Shown: piece after piece, positions 22,548 to 33,955 of the stretch | How positions within the stretch are numbered: the first letter of the stretch is position 1 | How the letters are laid out: each line of letters opens with the position of its first letter | NCBI GenBank assembly: GCA_029876055.1 | Contig: CM056877.1 | Coordinates: 3,534,001-3,598,000 of the forward strand | DNA: 64,000 nt | Reading direction: 5' to 3' | Origin: Madurella fahalii | Lineage: Eukaryota; Ascomycota; Sordariomycetes; Sordariales | Notes under the pieces: model-generated | Databases searched by the model: none | Seen by the model: only the letters and a program-made list of their open reading frames with translations | What the model was told of the DNA's origin: nothing | Made by a program: the position numbers and the translations under genes

Positions 22548-24277
22548 CTACCGGTTCGCCTTGGGCAAGTACCGACTCCGAATCGCCTGCCCGATGACAC
22601 TCATCCGGCTCCCGATCGTTCCATCCTGCATCCGACTAGCAAGCGCCTCTTCCAAAGCCGACTGCGTGACCGAAGCATCTAAAACATAATATCGTCAGCA
22701 TGCCGCTCCGAGCTTACCCCATCCCACAACCCAACGAAAGGGGAAAAGGGGGGAACTCACCATCCAAGTCACTAAAACTGCTCCCCATACTCGGCGTCCC
22801 CTCACTCCCCTCCCTTGACGCCCCCTTCCCCTTACCACCGGACCCCTGATACCCCCTTCCCGCCAGCTCCGCCGTCCTCCTGGGGGACAGCGGGCCAGCA
22901 GGCAACCCCCGGCCGCCGGCCGCCGCTCCCGTAGCAATCCCCGTGGCGGGCCGCCTCGACACAATCGCGGCCGACCCGACCGACGAGTCCGACGTCTGCG
23001 ACTGGTTCGCCGCGTCAAGCATCACCGACGCCGACGCCGACGCCGCTGCCGGCCCGCGCCTCCCGCCCACCAGGTCCCGCATGTCGCCGCGCAGCGTGGC
23101 GCCGAGGTCTTGGCCGCTGCTGGTGCTCCCCGTTCCCGGGCGCTGTGCGACGGCGGCGGTAGAAGCGGGGCCGCCCTGCGACTGCGGCGGGAATGGGAGG
23201 AAGGCGGGCTCGGCGTCCTCCTCGTCGTCGTCGTCGTCGTCACCGTCGCCGTCGTCGTCGGCTCCGCCGTTGAAGGCTCGGCCGCCACCCCGAGCAGTCT
23301 CTTTGGAATGGAAACGCGGCGGCCGGCGGATGATGCGGCTTTGGACGGGGCTGTCTGAGGATGAGGAAGAGGACGAGGTGGAGGCGGCTGGGCTGGGGGG
23401 ACGGTCTCGGTGTCTTCTTGCTGCTGCTGCTGCTGCTGCTGCTGTTGCTGTTGGGGCTGAGGTTGTTGCTGGGAAGGTAGGTATGAGACGCGGCGCCGTT
23501 GGGGGTCGCTTAGCCGGGTGGCTGTCCCTGGTCTGGTGGCGGGCTGGTTTTGGGATGGGACTGCCGTGTTGGACGACGACGAGTTTCGAGAGGCCCGGGG
23601 TCGCGCGGGGAGAGCGGTCTTGGTGGGGTGTTCCTCGTCGTTCTTTGGGACTGGGGTAGCAGTGCGCATGGAAAGCGCAGACGGAGCGCGGCCGCCTCCC
23701 GAGGTTCGTCGCGTATGCTCGGCGGCCCACGGGTGGGTCCCGGACGGCTCGGCTCCCGGCACCGGGGAGGGAGCGTTGGAAGCCCTTGCCGCCGCCGCCT
23801 TCAGCATCTGGGCCCTCAGCTGGGTCGTGTGGCGTTCAGCCAAGTAGTTGGCCATCTGGAGGAGAAAATCGACGGTAACGTCGAACTGGGCTGCTCTGGC
23901 ACAGTGTCAGCATGGCTGTCCGCATGTGCATATTCCCCATAGCCTTACAGCTTAGTCCCTGCTCATCTGGTCAGTACAGCACAGTCAAGCGAGACAGAAC
24001 AAGACATACAGTTGACATCAGCAAGCGCGGCATCAGAAAGAATGCTCCATAACGCCTCGGATTTCTTCTCATCCCAGTTCACCTTGACGGATAGGTTAGC
24101 GTTGGATCGTGAGCAGTACAGTGCGAAGCTCACTGTTCCAGGGTCAACGAAGGTGCCGCGATTAAAGGGCAGCCGAACGTAGACGTGGTATTTCGGGTCC
24201 CGAGCTTTTTTGGTGGTCGTCCCGGGCCTATTCCGCCTCTCCATTTCGATATTCTCTGCCTTGTATCTAGGTTCCAT
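22548..24277 (-). CDS. ATG29: Autophagy protein Atg29, with a 10-nt microexon and one frameshift
   Basis: Exons 24277-24134, 24082-24010, 23958-23949, 23895-22761 and 22678-22548. The N-terminal Atg29 domain is assembled across four exons: VYVRLPFNRGTFVDPGT, VNWDEKKSEALWSILSDAA, then NWTKLAAQFDVTVDFLLQ and ANYLAERHTTQLRAQMLKA. The third exon is only 10 nt, flanked by introns of about 51 and 53 nt with good donors (GTATGT, GTAAGG) and CTGAC branch sites. Atg29 joins Atg17 and Atg31 as scaffold of the autophagy initiation complex. The C-terminal two thirds are disordered: poly-Q, Ser-rich SSSSSSSDSPVQSRIIRRPP and an acidic run, ending in QAIRSRYLPKANR. The frame changes within the poly-Q/Pro region; one extra G in the G6 run at 23395-23400 (plus strand) restores it, giving about 497 residues. 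The start could be a later Met. Confidence 0.85.
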
Positions 24278-24711
24278 GATGATGTTGTAGTGAACTCGTG
24301 CATCGGCTAGAGGCCCTGTAAATGCAAACGGCGGAAGCCTGGGGACTTTGGATGGGCGGCTGCTGAAGACCCTTGACGGCAAGGGGCCGATAAGCGAGCG
24401 ATGCAACTAAGCGGGCGGCCACACCTGCACGTTACAGTAGTGCCCGTTTTAGCAGGGGTTAGTTAGTTCTTCGTTTGGTGGACCCATTGCTTTCGGCTTG
24501 CTGTTGCTGGGGCGTTTGCAGCTGTCAACCGATTCGTGAGCAAAAAATCGCGTCGCATTTAACGTACACAGACGCTCCAAGATATTCGAGAAGTTCGCAT
24601 TCATTCATTCAGCCTTGGTATTCCACAGCATACTCGGCCGCATTCCAGAGCAATCTCGCCACCTCCATTGGCCATCGGCTCCGCCAGATATTTTTATCTA
24701 GCGACTAAACG

Positions 24712-26056
24712 ATGGCGCCGTTAATTCTACATAGTGTGCCCGACGACGAGCTATATGTCGGCGACGACGGGATACAAAGACCTTACGCGATGGTCTTTCC
24801 GCAGTATGCACCGCCGGTATCGATCAGCACAACGACACAACTGACTCAGAAACAGGCAAGACGGCTCTCTGCGCTCGAGAAAGATGACCCACGAAACAGG
24901 CTCCTTCGGCAAGTCGACGCGGCGTTCGAGGTCGAAAACCGCCACGCCAGCAAGGAGAGAAGATCCCACTATAACAGCCGCGGACAAGGTCTTCAGCAGT
25001 TGGCTTGCGAGCCAGGTTCAGAATGTGCAACAGACAAGCGCACCGGTTCAGGCGCAACGAAAATCAAACCTAGTCCCGTCCTCTTCTTCCCAAAACCTTG
25101 CGCAAACACTCGACGACAATCCCACCGCATCGCAAACCCGATTCTTCAAACAACGAGAGCCGACAGAGATAATACTACGCGGATACCGATCCGCACAGCA
25201 ACAATATGCGGCCATCAACCACTACGAGCAGCTCGCCGGCAGGATATGCGAGGACTACTCGCGCGACCCGCCCGCGGAGAGCAGGCGGTACAAGTCTGAA
25301 CTGCGCGACCCAGCCTTTACCCGCCGGCAGGCGTTGACTCCGGAGGAGCGTGTCAAGGTCAACAGAGCAGACAGCGGCGAGCACTGGGTCAAAGTGACGT
25401 TCGAGTCCACCGAAGCCGCCGACGCGGCCATGTTCGCCTCGCCGCAGACCGTCCTCGGCCATCTCGTCTACGCCGAGCCGTATCACGGCTTCTCCCCCGC
25501 CCGCGACGAAGCTATTCCCGACCCGTCTATCAGCGCGCCGCGGTGGTCGCCGCCACGCAGGAGCCGGCCCAGATCTCAGCTCAGCTTCGCGCAAGATCCC
25601 GACAACGTCGACTGGTCCCCGCCGCACTCGCAGACCTCATCCTCGCCTACAGCGGACACGGCGACGGTGGATTCGCAGAGGGCGACGAGCACAAGCTCCT
25701 CAAACACAGTCACCGGGCCTGTGGCAGCCGTGGGCGGCAATGGAGCGGCCGTGGCTACGACACAGCCCAGCGCAGAGAGCGAGTTTTGCAGGGCCATCCC
25801 CAGCGTGCGGAAGGCTAAGCTCCTACCCATGGAACAGGCCCTGCTGCCCGGTCCGTCGTGGACGCAGCGCGTCATGAACTTTATTCCGTTTCTGAGCTGG
25901 TTTAATGGCGCCATGATTGGAAGCGAGGTGCCGCGCACCGAGACGGGCGAATTTGACTGGAATCGGGCGAGTCTGTACTGGAAACTCATGTGGTGGTTGG
26001 ACTTCTTGATAAGCCTGTTTGGCGGGGAGATTCGAGATGCCGATAAGGACGACTGA
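24712..26056 (+). CDS. NUP53: Nucleoporin Nup53/Asm4 (Nup35 family)
   Basis: Exon 1 (24712-24803) and exon 2 (24856-26056) join via GTATGC...CTGACTCAGAAACAG to give 430 residues. The N-terminus APLILHSVPDDELYVGDDG is characteristic of the filamentous fungal protein. A disordered linker contains ETGSFGKSTRRSRSK. The RRM_Nup35 domain spans about residues 145-260 (EIILRGYRSAQQQYAAINHY through HWVKVTFESTEAADAAMFAS and LGHLVYAEPYHG). The C-terminal amphipathic stretch after WTQRVMNFIPFLSWFNGA, with SLYWKLMWWLDFLISLFGG, is the expected membrane-binding segment. It acts in the inner ring of the nuclear pore complex with Nup170 and Nup192. Divergent from ATG29 with about 435 bp between starts. Confidence 0.85.
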
Positions 26057-26454
26057 GGTGGGCCACGTCGCTGGCCGGTTGTTGTTATGCTGTAATGATG
26101 GTTCTTTCCTCGAACGGTGGGAGACGCAAGTCTTAACTTGTTTTTAAGCTATCAGGGATGGCGGGTGCGGGCGTTTTTGGTCCAGAGCATTCGCATTATG
26201 TACATATCATTCTTCTTTTGCAGACCGAGACTGCTGCTAGAGGCAACCCATTTGAGATACACCCAGTTCTCAATCTGTGCGTTAAAGACGTAAAACATTG
26301 TTCTGTTATCCGTACATCGACCAAAACCATGCCTGCTTCGGTTTCCTATGAATCCCGGCCGTACAGAGTCGTGAAGTGTGAACGGTGAACTATGAAAAAT
26401 GGCGGTAGTGTCATGATCAAAATCTAGTGTCCCCGGCACCCCGCATCTATGGCA
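26057..26454. other. Convergent 3' spacer
   Basis: Spacer between the convergent NUP53 and IVY1-like genes. No gene seen; it should carry both 3' untranslated regions. Confidence 0.5.
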
Positions 26455-27930
26455 TCATGCTCTAACATCTGGAACGCTCCAGCTCTCTTCTCGTTGTTGC
26501 GAGTTCCTTGGGCTTGCGCCAACTGTGTCTTGTTCTTTGTCATCCGAAGGTGTCTCCTGCCTCAGCCCCTCGTTACGCCAAGGGTGCGCCTCGTAGTCAT
26601 CCTCGTCCTGGTCAAGCTCGTCTTCAACGGTGCTCTCTCCATCCCGGTCGTGGCCACGCGACAGCTTCTGGTGCTCCTGTTCCCCCTTTCCCGAATCAGA
26701 TGGTGATTCGCGGCCGGCGTTCTCGAGACTCTCGATCAAATCTTCCGGGTTCAACCTCAAGGGCTGCGGCTGCGGCGAGAACGGCCGCACGTTTCTCGAC
26801 CGATTAAAGTCGGAAAAGACGCTGTCCGTGTCGCGATCCCTCCCTCTAGCGGCGTCCGACGATACCGCCCCAGCCAGACTCTGGTAGCGATCCGCGTCCA
26901 TCAGCAGGCTATCCGAGCGCGTATGATTCGCTCCCCGCAGCGTTTCCGGCCCAGAAGTGTCAGCAAGGATGCTCTTGGGCGGCAGGATACTGAACAGCTT
27001 AGTCCCTTCGCCGGGACCAACCCCAACGCCACCGTCGGCACCCCCGCCCTTGCCAGACCCGGCAAGGGGGTCCATCTCGGCCGCGAACAGATCCACCCCT
27101 TTCTCCAACACATCTTCCAACCCGCCTCCCGTCCACCCCTTCTTCGCCAAGCTCTCAAAGATCTCCACCTCAGCCCTGACAAGACTGCAACTCGCATCCA
27201 CGATCCTCGCGCTCGTCTCCTGGCTCTCCCGCAGCAGCGTCCGCGCGTGCTCGCCATGCAGGCTCGTCAGGCCATCCAACTTTGTCGTCAGCTCGACCAG
27301 ATGCCCCCTGAACTTGGCCACGTCCCTCCGCCGCTGCTTGTGCAGCTTCATCCCTTCCTTCTCCAGCCGGCGGATCTCCCGGCTCTGCGCCGCCACGGCG
27401 CGCGCGTAGCCCTCCTCCTCGTCGTCCACGGCGGCCCTCCACTTGTCCAGCTCGTGCAGCAGCGGCACCTCGAAGGCGCGGTACACCGTCTCGGAGAGGA
27501 TGTGCTGGTGGTTGGCCACCAGGTGCTGCAGCCCCGCGACCGTGAGCAGCGTGTCGGCCGTGCAGCTGCCTTTGGTGGTGAAGCTGTTGCTGAGCGAGGC
27601 GCCCGCCGACGGCCCGCCGATGCTGTCTGCGCGCGCCTCTTTGAGACGCGCGCATGATTCGAGGGCCGAGCCGAACGCCGAGGCGGCGGTGGAGAGGGAG
27701 GCGAGGGCGAGACGATAGGATTTGGCGCTGGCGAGGAGGTCGGCGTAGGCGGCTTGCGATTGCTCGAGGTCGGCTTTGGTAAGGACGGCGTGGGCGGGGC
27801 GGGGCGGTGGTGGGAGAGGGAGGTTGTACTGCGATAGCGGGTTGGCTGTAGAGGCGTACGAGTACGTCGGGCTCGACGGAACGGGGGGGAGCTGAGACGG
27901 TGTGGGCGAGGGGGGCGAGTTGGCCGCCAT
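26455..27930 (-). CDS. Ivy1-like phospholipid-binding BAR protein
   Basis: A single exon of 491 residues whose ATG sits in a good ACCATGG context. The N-terminal 45 residues are Pro/Ser-rich. A long alpha-helical, BAR-like region spans about residues 50-290, with KADLEQSQAAYADLLASAK, FTTKGSCTADTLL, ETVYRAFEVPLLHELDKWRA, EIRRLEKEGMKLHKQRRRD and LVRAEVEIFESLAKKGW. The remainder is acidic and disordered. This matches the filamentous fungal homologues of yeast Ivy1, an inverted-BAR vacuolar protein that binds Ypt7 and PI3P. The assignment rests on recalled family sequence, not a search. A generic BAR protein is the alternative. Confidence 0.7.
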   Translation of the reverse strand: MAANSPPSPTPSQLPPVPSSPTYSYASTANPLSQYNLPLPPPPRPAHAVLTKADLEQSQAAYADLLASAKSYRLALASLSTAASAFGSALESCARLKEARADSIGGPSAGASLSNSFTTKGSCTADTLLTVAGLQHLVANHQHILSETVYRAFEVPLLHELDKWRAAVDDEEEGYARAVAAQSREIRRLEKEGMKLHKQRRRDVAKFRGHLVELTTKLDGLTSLHGEHARTLLRESQETSARIVDASCSLVRAEVEIFESLAKKGWTGGGLEDVLEKGVDLFAAEMDPLAGSGKGGGADGGVGVGPGEGTKLFSILPPKSILADTSGPETLRGANHTRSDSLLMDADRYQSLAGAVSSDAARGRDRDTDSVFSDFNRSRNVRPFSPQPQPLRLNPEDLIESLENAGRESPSDSGKGEQEHQKLSRGHDRDGESTVEDELDQDEDDYEAHPWRNEGLRQETPSDDKEQDTVGASPRNSQQREESWSVPDVRA

Positions 27931-28558
27931 GGTTATGTTCTCGTCGTTGAAAGGTAGGCACTGAATGGTTAGACCGCCGAAGCGTTGGTTTGTTTACTTG
28001 GGAGGACGACGGCGAGGGGTAGTTTGCTGGCGCCTCGGAAACGGCATCAGGGCTCCACTTGTCCCTCTTTGTAGGGTCCAGTCACTTTTGTCAAGACAGC
28101 AAGTCCTTCCAAAATAGACAGATATTAGGCCAAAATTAACATCGCTCAATAATTTCTGGAGTTGAAAAAGTTCAGTTGAGGCAGTCTGCTGGCCCGACCA
28201 ACCTTCGAGCATGGCTTGTCCCATGTGATGCAACCGGGCCAACGGTGGGCCTTGCAAGCAAGGATGTGATAAGATAAGCTGCACGGACCATATCCGGCTG
28301 GCGGGGCGCTGGAGCCAATCGAGGCGGGTACCGTGGCATTGGATGGTGGCGCCCTTTGTGACCGCCCAAGGCATTCTCCAAAGCACATTCCGTTGCGGAC
28401 ACTGGCGTATAACAAAAAAAAAAAAAAAAAGAAGAAGAAGAGCAAGAAAGAAAACGACAGGTATCTTGGTCTATCTATGCATTGAAGAACGCTAAATCGC
28501 TACATATATGTGCAAATCACGACCGGGCCGTCTCGCCGCGGTCGCGAAAGGAAAAGAA
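27931..28558. other. Spacer with A17 run
   Basis: Contains an A-run near 28412-28429 followed by GAAGAAGAAGAAG. No gene seen. It holds the IVY1-like promoter and the thioesterase 3' region. Confidence 0.45.
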
Positions 28559-29404
28559 TTATAGCTCCGGCTTAGCCTCGTTGTTGCCCAGGGCGGGCAG
28601 CCTCTCTCTTAGAAACGCCTCAACCTCGTCGAGCTCCTCCAGGCAGGCCGAGTGACCCATACCCCTGGGGCAACCAGTCAGTCAGCCACGCTGAGCACAC
28701 AAGCTCTAGGGTCGACTTACTCGTAGATCTTGAACTTGGGATTGTATCCCATCCCCTTCAACAAATCGAATGACTTCTTCCCCAGCTCTATGTTCACCAC
28801 CTGATCGGAGTCACCGTGGGCCATGAAGATGGGTGTTTCCTTGTTCACCTCGGGCTTAGGCACCAGGTCGGCAAACTTGAGACTCAGCAGCAGATAGGAC
28901 GAGAGCGCCACGATGCCGGCAAGCTTCACCTTTGCTGTCAACCCGCTGAAGATGCTCATGGCGCCGCCCTGGCTGAAACCGCCAATGACGATCCGGTCAG
29001 CAGGGATGCCCGAGTCAATCTCCTTTTGGATCAGCTCGTGGAAGTAAGCCTGGCTCAGCAGAATGCCAGCCTCGTCCTCGTTGCGGCGGAGCGAGTCAGC
29101 GCTGCCGTCGATGGTATGCTAGGGTTGTTGTTAGCGCCCCATCCCTCTGCGATGACAGACGGTCCCAACCCACAATGTCGTACCACCCCGGCATCTTCAC
29201 GCCCCAGTTGCAAGTAATTGGAATCGACGGCGCATGCGGCAAGATGAATTTGACCTCGTCGAGACGCTGCCGCCGACGCCAGTTCTCAACGGCGCCAGCC
29301 CAGCCATGACCAGTGTCGCCAAGACCGTGAATGAAGATGACGGTTGCCGTGTGCCTGGCAGTCGCCGGGAACAGGAGGGGTGGCGCCCGTATAAGTGACG
29401 GCAT
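28559..29404 (-). CDS. APT1: Acyl-protein thioesterase 1
   Basis: Exons 29404-29174, 29118-28721 and 28664-28559 give 244 residues of alpha/beta-hydrolase fold. Seen: TVIFIHGLGDTGHGW near the N-terminus (oxyanion region); WYDIHTIDG across intron 1; nucleophile elbow GGFSQGGAMS; catalytic Asp in MAHGDSDQVV; catalytic His in EGMGHSACLEE formed across intron 2. It removes palmitate from cysteine thioesters on proteins and also acts as lysophospholipase; cytosolic. The window also holds an ERF2-type palmitoyltransferase, the opposing activity, but 25 kb away and not obviously linked. Length and motif order are typical. Confidence 0.9.
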
Positions 29405-29967
29405 GACTGCGTGAGAGAGCCTTGGTGGGTTTGAGAGGTTTGGAGGGGTTTGTTTCTCAGTATTCGCAGGTCGCGGTTTGCAGGAAAGCGGGGCAGGAGG
29501 AAATCACCCGCAGCGGCCCTGGGTTCACCCCCCCAGGGTTCGCTTCGGGTTCGTGCTAATGGAAAGTGTGGGGCCGAGATCGTTTCAACTCTCAAATAGC
29601 GAGATCTTTGAAATAATTAGTAAATGCTTACCAAAAGAGGCCACAACCGGAATACCGAAGAGGCGAGGGCGAGAGTGTACTCCCTAGGGATGCACGTTTA
29701 TCGACACCTAGTAGTATTTGAGTATCAATTTGGCGAAACATTCGTCAGCAGACACTACGAAGGCATCCAAAGTCCGTATATATAGGTAACCTCCCAATGT
29801 TTGGGCCGTGGGTGCTGAGACGCCCCACCTTCTTCGTTCTTCCAACCCTAATAATCATCGTGGCTTTCATATTGCATTCATCGCTCCCGCTTGCACGCAG
29901 CCTGCCGTCCCTGATCAAGATCAAGAGCTTTTCCAATTTGTTTCGGCCGCCAAGCGAGTCGCCGAGC

Positions 29968-30920
29968 ATGCCCAGGGCTCCTGTATACTTCTTTAGCCAT
30001 GGAGGGGCAAGCAACCCAATAAGCCCCCTTTTCCAGTCAGCATTCAGACTAACACACTCCCAGCCTGACGTCCAGTACAACAAGACACACCCAGTCTACC
30101 CCGTCCTCCAATCCATTGGCAAAGAAATTACCCAAAAAGTCAAGCCCAAGGCCGTAGTAGTCTTCTCGGCCCATTGGCAAGCCGAGCCCAATGAGATCCA
30201 CCTCAACAACGCCGAAGACACCGATCTCATTTATGAGTGGGTTTCCACCCCCTTTCTTTCACCCCAAATCCTCCCTCCGCCACTCAAGTTAGTACTAACT
30301 CACTCTCCAGCTTCTATGGTTTCCCCCCAGAATTCTACCAAGCCACCTTTCCCAGCAAAGGCAGCCCCTCCCTAGCCTCACACATCCTCTCCCTGCTATC
30401 CTCCGCGGGCATCCGCGCCAAGGGCCTCAAGCGGGGCCTCGACCACGGCGTCTTCTCCGGCTTCAACGTGGCCTTCAACCCCCAAGAAAACCCGCTCACC
30501 TGCCCCTTGGTCCAAGTCTCCCTCTTCAACAACGAGGACCCAGACGCGCACTACGCCCTGGGGCGCGCCGTCGCCTCCCTCCGCGACGACAACATCGTCA
30601 TCATCGGCACCGGCATGACCGTGCACAACCTGCGCGACATGCGCTTTGCGTGGGGGAACCCCACCCCGCTTCCGTACGTCGTGTCGTTCGACGATGCCCT
30701 GAAGGAGGCGGTCGAGGCCGACCCGGCGGTCAGACAGGAGCGGATGGCGGCCGTGACGAAGCGGCCTGATGCGAGGCAGGCGCATCCGTGGATGGACCAT
30801 CTCATGCCCGTGTACATCGCAGCGGGCGCGGCCGGGGAGGATGAGGGGAATCAGATTTGGACCATGCAGGAGGCCTGCTTCGCCTGGGCACAGTACCGTT
30901 TTGGCCCGGTCCCGGAGTGA
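29968..30920 (+). CDS. LigB/DODA-type extradiol ring-opening dioxygenase
   Basis: Exons 29968-30006, 30064-30236 and 30311-30920 give 273 residues. Metal-binding histidines of the LigB family can be placed in YFFSHGGPD (exons 1-2), VFSAHWQA and LDHGVFSG; the C-terminus has VIIGTGMTVHNLRDM and AHPWMDHLMPVYIAAGA. The family cleaves catechol-type rings (plant DOPA 4,5-dioxygenase is a member); the fungal substrate is unknown. Intron 1 (30007-30063) starts GCAAGC, a GC-AG intron with branch GACTAAC; its 57 bp stay open, so retention would be silent in frame. An upstream in-frame ATG at 29797 would add 57 residues with a hydrophobic segment (FVLPTLIIIVAFILHSSL), giving a membrane-anchored 330-residue form. 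Confidence 0.83.
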
Positions 30921-31545
30921 ACGACTGAGACGGAACGGTTCCGGCGCGAAGTTGGGGCAAATTTTTGGCTGCTATGTTCGTTGGGAGTTGCGCCCCACAG
31001 TTTATGCAACCCACCTGCTCCGTTTCTCGTTTGAGTACTTACAACTTCCGACTTCGATTTGCAGCCATCACAGACTTACCATTCCTTCCACTGGAGAGCG
31101 TATCCCCCAAAGCTCGGTAGTATGTAGCGCAAAACCCTAGGTCCATTTCCTACTGACACCGACAAATCACGGGCTCGTATGTACATACCTGCCTCTGTGC
31201 CATCGTCCTCCCGCCGCGGCACTTTCAACGAAGATGCTTCATCAATTTCTGTGGAGCGTCTTTGAATTTTGCAGCGCAGCAATAAGCAGGGCGGAGTCTA
31301 CCGTGTCTAGCCGCATTACCAATGTAGAACAGATGTCGGCACGCCAGTCGTTCCATCGGGGATCAAGACTGCACCTGCTTCTTACCTAGATTCCACGACA
31401 CTTGCCTGTCACGGATGCTAGAGGAGGAATTTACGAGTCAAGTAATCAATGGCCAGGGCATTGTTTTTTCCAAGCTGTGATCCGCTCTACAGACACTAGC
31501 AATTCTCGAAGCTTTATCAATGGCTTGGCCTCGGCGCCACAATTC
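30921..31545. other. Spacer, nothing recognised
   Basis: No gene seen between the dioxygenase and the kinase-like gene. This is the boundary between the compact core block and the second accessory region. Confidence 0.45.
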
Positions 31546-32444
31546 TCATGCTGCTTCCAAGGACCCGTCATGCTGATAATAGGCCTGCATCCTACGGTAC
31601 CTACGCGCCAAGTCCTCAATCTCCATCGTCGCAAAAAACTCCTGTTGATCCGCAGACAAGTCAAAAACCGCGCTCTCCAGATCCAAAACCATGATTTTCC
31701 CATTCACAAGCCGAAAGTTGGACAAGTTGGCGTCTTCATGGTGCACACCAAAGGCGTGGAGTGCTCGGTAGCATGGTTGCAGTAGGGCTGACAGCTCCTC
31801 CAACCGCAGCGTTGCACCCTCAGGCGAAGACATCGACACACCTCCAAGATACTCGAGAATCATAGCTCTTGTTCCGTTGTAGTGCAGGCGACCGTAAAAT
31901 GTCGGAATAACCACGCCTTGCAGGGGTTTAAGCCGATCGTATGCCTTGATTTCGGTATCAAACAGCTCCCTCACAATCTCTTCGTCGCCCTGTTTCTGTT
32001 GTTTGAGGACCACATGATCAGGAAGAAACCATTCGGGAAGGGCGATCCGGGCCCAAGACTGGACAAACTTAGGGAGGAGCCTGACAGCTGATCTAATCAA
32101 GCTGGCCACTCTCGATGGGCGAATATACAGTTCGAGGACATGCGGGTGGAGGCGGGAAAGGCTGGCAGCAAGGGCAGAGACGTATCGTGTCCTAAACCAG
32201 AAATGCTTCCCCGACCCCAGGATGTTAATAAAGCATTCTAAATGAAGCCCAAGAACGTCTTACTTACGACAGGCGTTGTCAGAGACCTAGGTTCAGCGGT
32301 CGCAAGCCGAGTCGTTGAAAGGCGGTAGTGGTCTGGCTCTCCGGGACGTTTGTACTTAGGTAGCTTAATCTCATACTTGCTAACTGGAGGTGGTGGTGAC
32401 TGTGGCGTTTCATTATCCATCTCCTCGGCTTGGGTCTGGTGCAT
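31546..32444 (-). CDS. Protein-kinase-like (APH/RIO-type) protein
   Basis: Exon 1 (32444-32268) and exon 2 (32205-31546) join by GTAAGT...GGGGAAG in phase to give 278 residues. The first 60 residues are Pro-rich and disordered. VVLKQQK carries a candidate ATP-binding lysine. The catalytic-loop pattern H-x-D-x4-N is in FGVHHEDANLSNF and the Mg-binding Asp is probably in VLDLESAVF, which replaces DFG. This is the short, N-lobe-poor form found in many fungal orphan kinases; substrate unknown. An alternative exon-2 acceptor (GGTTTAG) would be out of phase. Neighbours are the dioxygenase and a divergent nuclease-like gene. Confidence 0.68.
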
Positions 32445-32764
32445 GAGAAGGTAAACGCGGTTGAGGAGCTTTTTGGGATTTGCGCGTTAGCCTTAGGATT
32501 TTATTATTGCACGTGACCTGATGGCTAGCCGTGAAAGCACGGTCTGCTGGGAGCCTGAATATACTGTATACAACGCACCGTCACGTTGCCTAGATGCAGC
32601 TTGTTAGTGTTGCTTGTTAGTGTTGCCTGTTAGTGTTGCCTGTTGGTTGTTGCCTAGTCAAAGTTCAAGAGACGTCGCGGGGTCGATCACTGATATCTCG
32701 TCGTGGATTCCCATCTTGCCTCGTCCCTCGTTTGTGACACCCAGACTGAACTATCGCCGTTACA

Positions 32765-33826
32765 ATGTCTTCTGCTGGCGAGCTCATCCTTCAGCACTCG
32801 AAAAACGTGGTCGACAACCCTAATTACACTTCCTCTACAAATAAACCCTGGGCTCAAGCATACGCACCAATGCAAAACCTCACAGTTCGCAGCACGGTTG
32901 ACCAAGAGGGCATCACTCATGCTTCGTTTGATATGGCGTTTCTTCCACTCTACGAGGACGAGGAGGAGAAGCGCTTTCAAGAGCCTGCTCACCTGCCAAA
33001 CGACAGGTTCTGGAGACTTGAGACTGAAGCCGACGTGGAGCATTGGTGGCACACCGAGATATCCGACATCGTTTTGGCCGCGTGGGCTCGATGCCCTGCG
33101 ATCGTTCAAACCTGCCATACCGCACCGCTGAGAGAAGTCAATATCTCCGAAACTGTAGATTCCACCTACGGTGTGTACGTCGGCAACCAGCGATATCCCG
33201 TAGTAATTGGCGAGATAAAACGGAACTTGATCAACGGAACGCTGTGGCAATCTGGTAATTTGGGTTCGGCACAACAGAAATTGGCGCGAGAGCTTCGTGG
33301 GTGAGTTTGTTCTATTTCTGGTTCCCGCTTCTATACCTATTTCGGTTGAGGAAAAGTATCAACCTAGAAAGTTCTAATAGCCTCTAACTCGAAGTTCAAC
33401 AGGTACGCGGATAAGTACCGATGTCCCCAAATGTTCTGTTGGGACGGCCAGATTCTCCTGATCCTCCAGTTTCGGGCACGCAAACCTGAGCATATCCAGA
33501 ATGCCGACTGCCCGATTGACTGTTGGGTCATTCCCATCGAGGACTCTACATGCACATTTCGGTATGCGCTCTACAGACTCATGGTCCAGGGATTCCGCAG
33601 GTGCCAAGCCCTCGCTGTGCAGACACCTCTCCAGGTTGGCACCTTGACGGAGCATAGACGAGAGTTCTTTACTGGGCGGCCGATTTGGAAAGTCGATGGC
33701 CAACCTTCTCTCACGCATCCCGAGGGTTATGTTCGCTTGGTCGACGGAGCCACCGGGGCATTGTATTGGGGTCACCCAATGGTAGAGGAGGATGTAGTAC
33801 ATGAGACCGGAGCTTTCTGGCAGTAA
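32765..33826 (+). CDS. Fungal nuclease-like orphan protein (possible PD-(D/E)XK fold)
   Basis: Exons 32765-33300 and 33403-33826 give 319 residues through intron GTGAGT...TTCAACAG. Recognisable blocks are YPVVIGEIKRNLI (a possible E-x-K catalytic strand), QQKLARELRGYADKYRCPQ, FCWDGQILLILQFRA and CTFRYALYRLMVQGFRRCQ. I have seen this order in multicopy orphan proteins of Sordariomycetes. The GEIKR element after a beta-hairpin suggests a restriction-endonuclease-like fold, but the acidic residues before it are not certain. No signal peptide or membrane segment. A long pyrimidine tract begins 55 bp after the stop. Confidence 0.6.
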
Positions 33827-33880
33827 AGATTAAGATACGCCAAAGCCACCAATAGTACCGGTATAAGTGCCGATTACCTA

Positions 33881-33920
33881 CTTGTTCTCTTCTTCTTCTT
33901 CTTCTTCTTCTTCTTCTTCT

Positions 33921-33955
<35 letters not shown>

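Noticed and set aside
22943..23942. Long plus-strand open frames across ATG29
   Set aside because: They are antisense to low-complexity GC-rich coding sequence of ATG29 and carry no domain.
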